The notes beneath the pieces are model-generated. The model searched no databases. It worked only from the letters and a program-made list of their open reading frames with translations, and was not told where the DNA came from. Source: UBA2779 sp965232615 (GTDB lineage Bacteria > Spirochaetota > Spirochaetia > DSM-2461). From it: a DNA stretch of 64,000 bases. Positions 62,159-64,000 of the stretch are shown here, one piece after another; position 1 is the stretch's first letter; each line of letters starts with the position of its first letter. Location of the stretch: contig OZ246985.1 of the NCBI GenBank assembly GCA_965232615.1, positions 558,001-622,000 on the forward strand. Direction: 5' to 3'. Position numbers and translations under genes: made by a program.

Positions 62159-63171
62159 TGCAGGCGTATCCTGGGATTGATAACGGAATACAGCAGGTCT
62201 ACAATGAGGTTAATTGCAACAAAAAAGAAACTGACAAACAAAATACCTCCCTGGACGGCGGGAAAATCCCGGGCACTGATGGAATGATATATCCACTTGC
62301 CTATACCCGGCCATGCAAAAATAGTTTCGGTAAGTATAGCCCCGGATAACAATGCCCCGAACTGTATACCGATGACGGTTATGACCGGCAGTAGGGCATT
62401 TTTGAGGGCATACCGGTATATAACATTGAATTCTGCCACACCGGCGGCCCGGGCTGTTTTAATGTAGTCCTGCTTAAGGACTTCCAGCATGGAACTCCGG
62501 GTGGTACGGGCAATTATAGCCAGGGGGATGGTTCCCAGGGCCACAGTAGGAAGCAGTAGATGCTTTACGGAATTGACGAAAACCTCTGCGCCTTCGCCGC
62601 GTAGCAGCAGTACAACCCCGTCTATCAGGAAGAAATTGGTAATGGGCCTGAAATAGATGCGTACATCAATTCGTCCGCCCGTAGGTAACCAATCCAGGCT
62701 TACTGAAAAAATCATAATAAGTACCAGGGCTAGCCAGAAAACTGGCATGGAAACACCCACTAGTGCCCCGGTCATGGTACTGTAGTCCACCCAGGTATTC
62801 CGTTTACAGGCCGCGGCCACACCCAGAATAATACCCACAATGGATGCAAACAGAGTGGCCGATACAGCTAACTCAATGGTAGCGGGGAGCCGCTGGCGTA
62901 ATTCTTCGGTAATCTTCTGCTGAGTTAGTATGGATTTCCCTAAATCACCTCTGAGTACCCGACCCATATATATTAGATATTGTCTGCCCAATGGTTGATC
63001 CAGACCAAGCTCCATCCGTAATTTCTCCAGTTGCTCGGCACTGGCCCTCTCACCCAGCATGACACGGGCAGGATCGCCCGGGGAGAGAGCTATCATGAAG
63101 AAGACCAGTGTAACAACACCCAGCAGGGTGGGAATGAGTAGCAACACTCGATTAAAGATGAATTTCAGCAT
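62155..63171 (-). CDS. dppB: Peptide ABC transporter permease (OppB/DppB type)
   Basis: 338 residues. MLKFIFNRVLLLIPTLLGVV is the usual first helix, followed by FFMIALSPGDPARVMLGERA, LGLDQPLGRQYLIYM and the EAA-type loop KTARAAGVAEFNVIYRYALK. Partner of DppC. About 200 bp separate it from the binding-protein gene upstream, so transcripts may be partly uncoupled there. Confidence 0.93.
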   Translation of the reverse strand: MLKFIFNRVLLLIPTLLGVVTLVFFMIALSPGDPARVMLGERASAEQLEKLRMELGLDQPLGRQYLIYMGRVLRGDLGKSILTQQKITEELRQRLPATIELAVSATLFASIVGIILGVAAACKRNTWVDYSTMTGALVGVSMPVFWLALVLIMIFSVSLDWLPTGGRIDVRIYFRPITNFFLIDGVVLLLRGEGAEVFVNSVKHLLLPTVALGTIPLAIIARTTRSSMLEVLKQDYIKTARAAGVAEFNVIYRYALKNALLPVITVIGIQFGALLSGAILTETIFAWPGIGKWIYHSISARDFPAVQGGILFVSFFFVAINLIVDLLYSVINPRIRLQ

Positions 63172-63370
63172 TCTGCTTTCACTGTCTGAGCATCAGATTG
63201 CCAGCAGGTTGTTGGTAGTCAGCTTTGTGCATGTTCCATCTGCCTTCAACAGACCGCTTCGGCATCGTTTCAATCGGTCTGTGCCTGCAATCAGACATAT
63301 TCGCGTGCAAAAGGGTTTCTAATGCACCATTGCAAACAGTTTGAATCGGCTCGTATCGAGGTATGAATCA

Positions 63371-64000
63371 TTACTTCTCAAGCCAGACATGCTTGAATAC
63401 ACGCAGGCCGGTGGGGTAAATTAAGAAATCCTTTACCTTATTCTTTGCGGGAACAGTCACCACCGAATGGGCTATAGGAACCCATGGGGCCTCCTCATGG
63501 AAAATTTCCTGGGCCTCGCGATAGAGTTGAGTGCGTTTGTCCTGCCCGGCGGTTTCCTTGGCTTGAACAATGAGGTCGTTAAATGCCTCGTTTTTCCAGA
63601 AGGCAATATTCCCGGCAGGCACTTCTGCGGCAGGAATGGAGAGCAGGACGAACAAGAAGTTGTCTGGATCGCCGTTATCGCCAGTCCAGCCCAGCATGGC
63701 GGCCTGGTGCTCACCGGAGTCGGTCTTGTCCAGGTATGTACCCCACTCATAGGTTATGATTTCCACTTCCACATTGATTTTGGCCAGTTGGGCCTGCATT
63801 ATTTCGGCAATTTTGCGGGCATCGGGGTTGTAGGGTCTGGCTACGGGCATGGCCCAGATTTCAGTTTTGAATCCGTCCTGATACCCGGCTTCGGTGAGAA
63901 GAGCTTTCGCCTTTTCCACGTCATAGGAGTATGATTCAATATCATCGTTGTAAGACCACATTGTGGGAGGGATGGGGTTCTTGGCAGGCTGACCTGCGCT
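63371..64000 (-). CDS. Peptide-binding protein (SBP_bac_5), 3' part, runs off the edge
   Basis: The C-terminal ~209 residues are visible; the gene continues beyond base 64000. GQPAKNPIPPTMWSYND, AKALLTEAGYQDGFKTEIW, MLGWTGDNGDPDNFLFVLLS and the final APWVPIAHSVVTVPAK are typical of DppA/OppA-type solute-binding proteins. It delivers peptides to the DppB-DppC permease encoded downstream. Confidence 0.92.
   Translation of the reverse strand, partial: SAGQPAKNPIPPTMWSYNDDIESYSYDVEKAKALLTEAGYQDGFKTEIWAMPVARPYNPDARKIAEIMQAQLAKINVEVEIITYEWGTYLDKTDSGEHQAAMLGWTGDNGDPDNFLFVLLSIPAAEVPAGNIAFWKNEAFNDLIVQAKETAGQDKRTQLYREAQEIFHEEAPWVPIAHSVVTVPAKNKVKDFLIYPTGLRVFKHVWLEK

Noticed and set aside
1..64000. DGR reverse transcriptase or template repeat
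   Set aside because: No frame contains a reverse-transcriptase YxDD-type core, and no noncoding copy of the variable region was seen.

Overview
The window looks like chromosome from a free-living spirochaete-type bacterium (phylum Spirochaetota; my inference). Supporting this are the dense lipoprotein content, a conserved housekeeping block with tight ATGA overlaps, a TPR protein with an Mrr-like tail, integron remnants of the kind known from Treponema, and C-terminal DUF1566 (C-type-lectin-like) proteins. Only one RNA gene was found, a tRNA-Arg(CCT).

Layout. (1) 0-3.2 kb: a surface lipoprotein with a DUF1566 C-terminus, then an intact IS1634-type insertion sequence. (2) 3.2-21.8 kb: a stable core of envelope, RNA-modification and cell-division genes: murD facing lgt / PTS-IIA / cation-proton antiporter / pepT, then an LPP20-like lipoprotein / mnmE / rsmG, a TPR-Mrr-like protein, a lytic transglycosylase, uppP, an FtsK-type translocase and a cyclic-nucleotide-gated K+ channel. 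(3) 21.9-34 kb: tRNA-Arg, then five tandem co-directional lipoproteins built from ~100-residue beta-rich repeats, four of them with a Kelch-like propeller, bracketed by a ~130-bp direct repeat. (4) 34-37.3 kb: integron-cassette-like DNA (purple-acid-phosphatase-like enzyme, an attC-like site, broken small genes). (5) 37.3-44.7 kb: a 1532-residue repeat lipoprotein, an IS256-family remnant and a second, inverted IS1634 copy. (6) 44.7-49.3 kb: a caspase-like protein ending in the same DUF1566 module as the first gene, a degenerate M23-like protein and a methyltransferase. (7) 49.3-58.5 kb: IS and MITE copies, broken genes, the tail of an integron integrase, and a cassette array with two restriction-modification systems, a retropepsin-like protease and Vsr and TIR fragments. 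(8) 58.5-64 kb: a truncated sugar-binding protein, a 2H-phosphoesterase/membrane-protein pair, and an oligopeptide ABC transporter running off the right edge.

The most interesting signal is the pair of DUF1566 proteins at 190-1635 and 44795-47674. Their last ~40 codons differ mostly at NNC codons (what adenine-directed mutagenesis of AAC would leave), then rejoin in an identical 21-nt 3' block and a near-identical 12-13-bp hairpin. This resembles the variable regions of diversity-generating retroelements, and one of the two proteins carries a caspase domain. No reverse transcriptase or template repeat is visible here, so any retroelement would have to act in trans. A second theme is mobile DNA: a shared ~13-bp terminus (GGGCACCTCTAAA and variants) recurs at about a dozen places and is the insertion target of the IS1634 copies.
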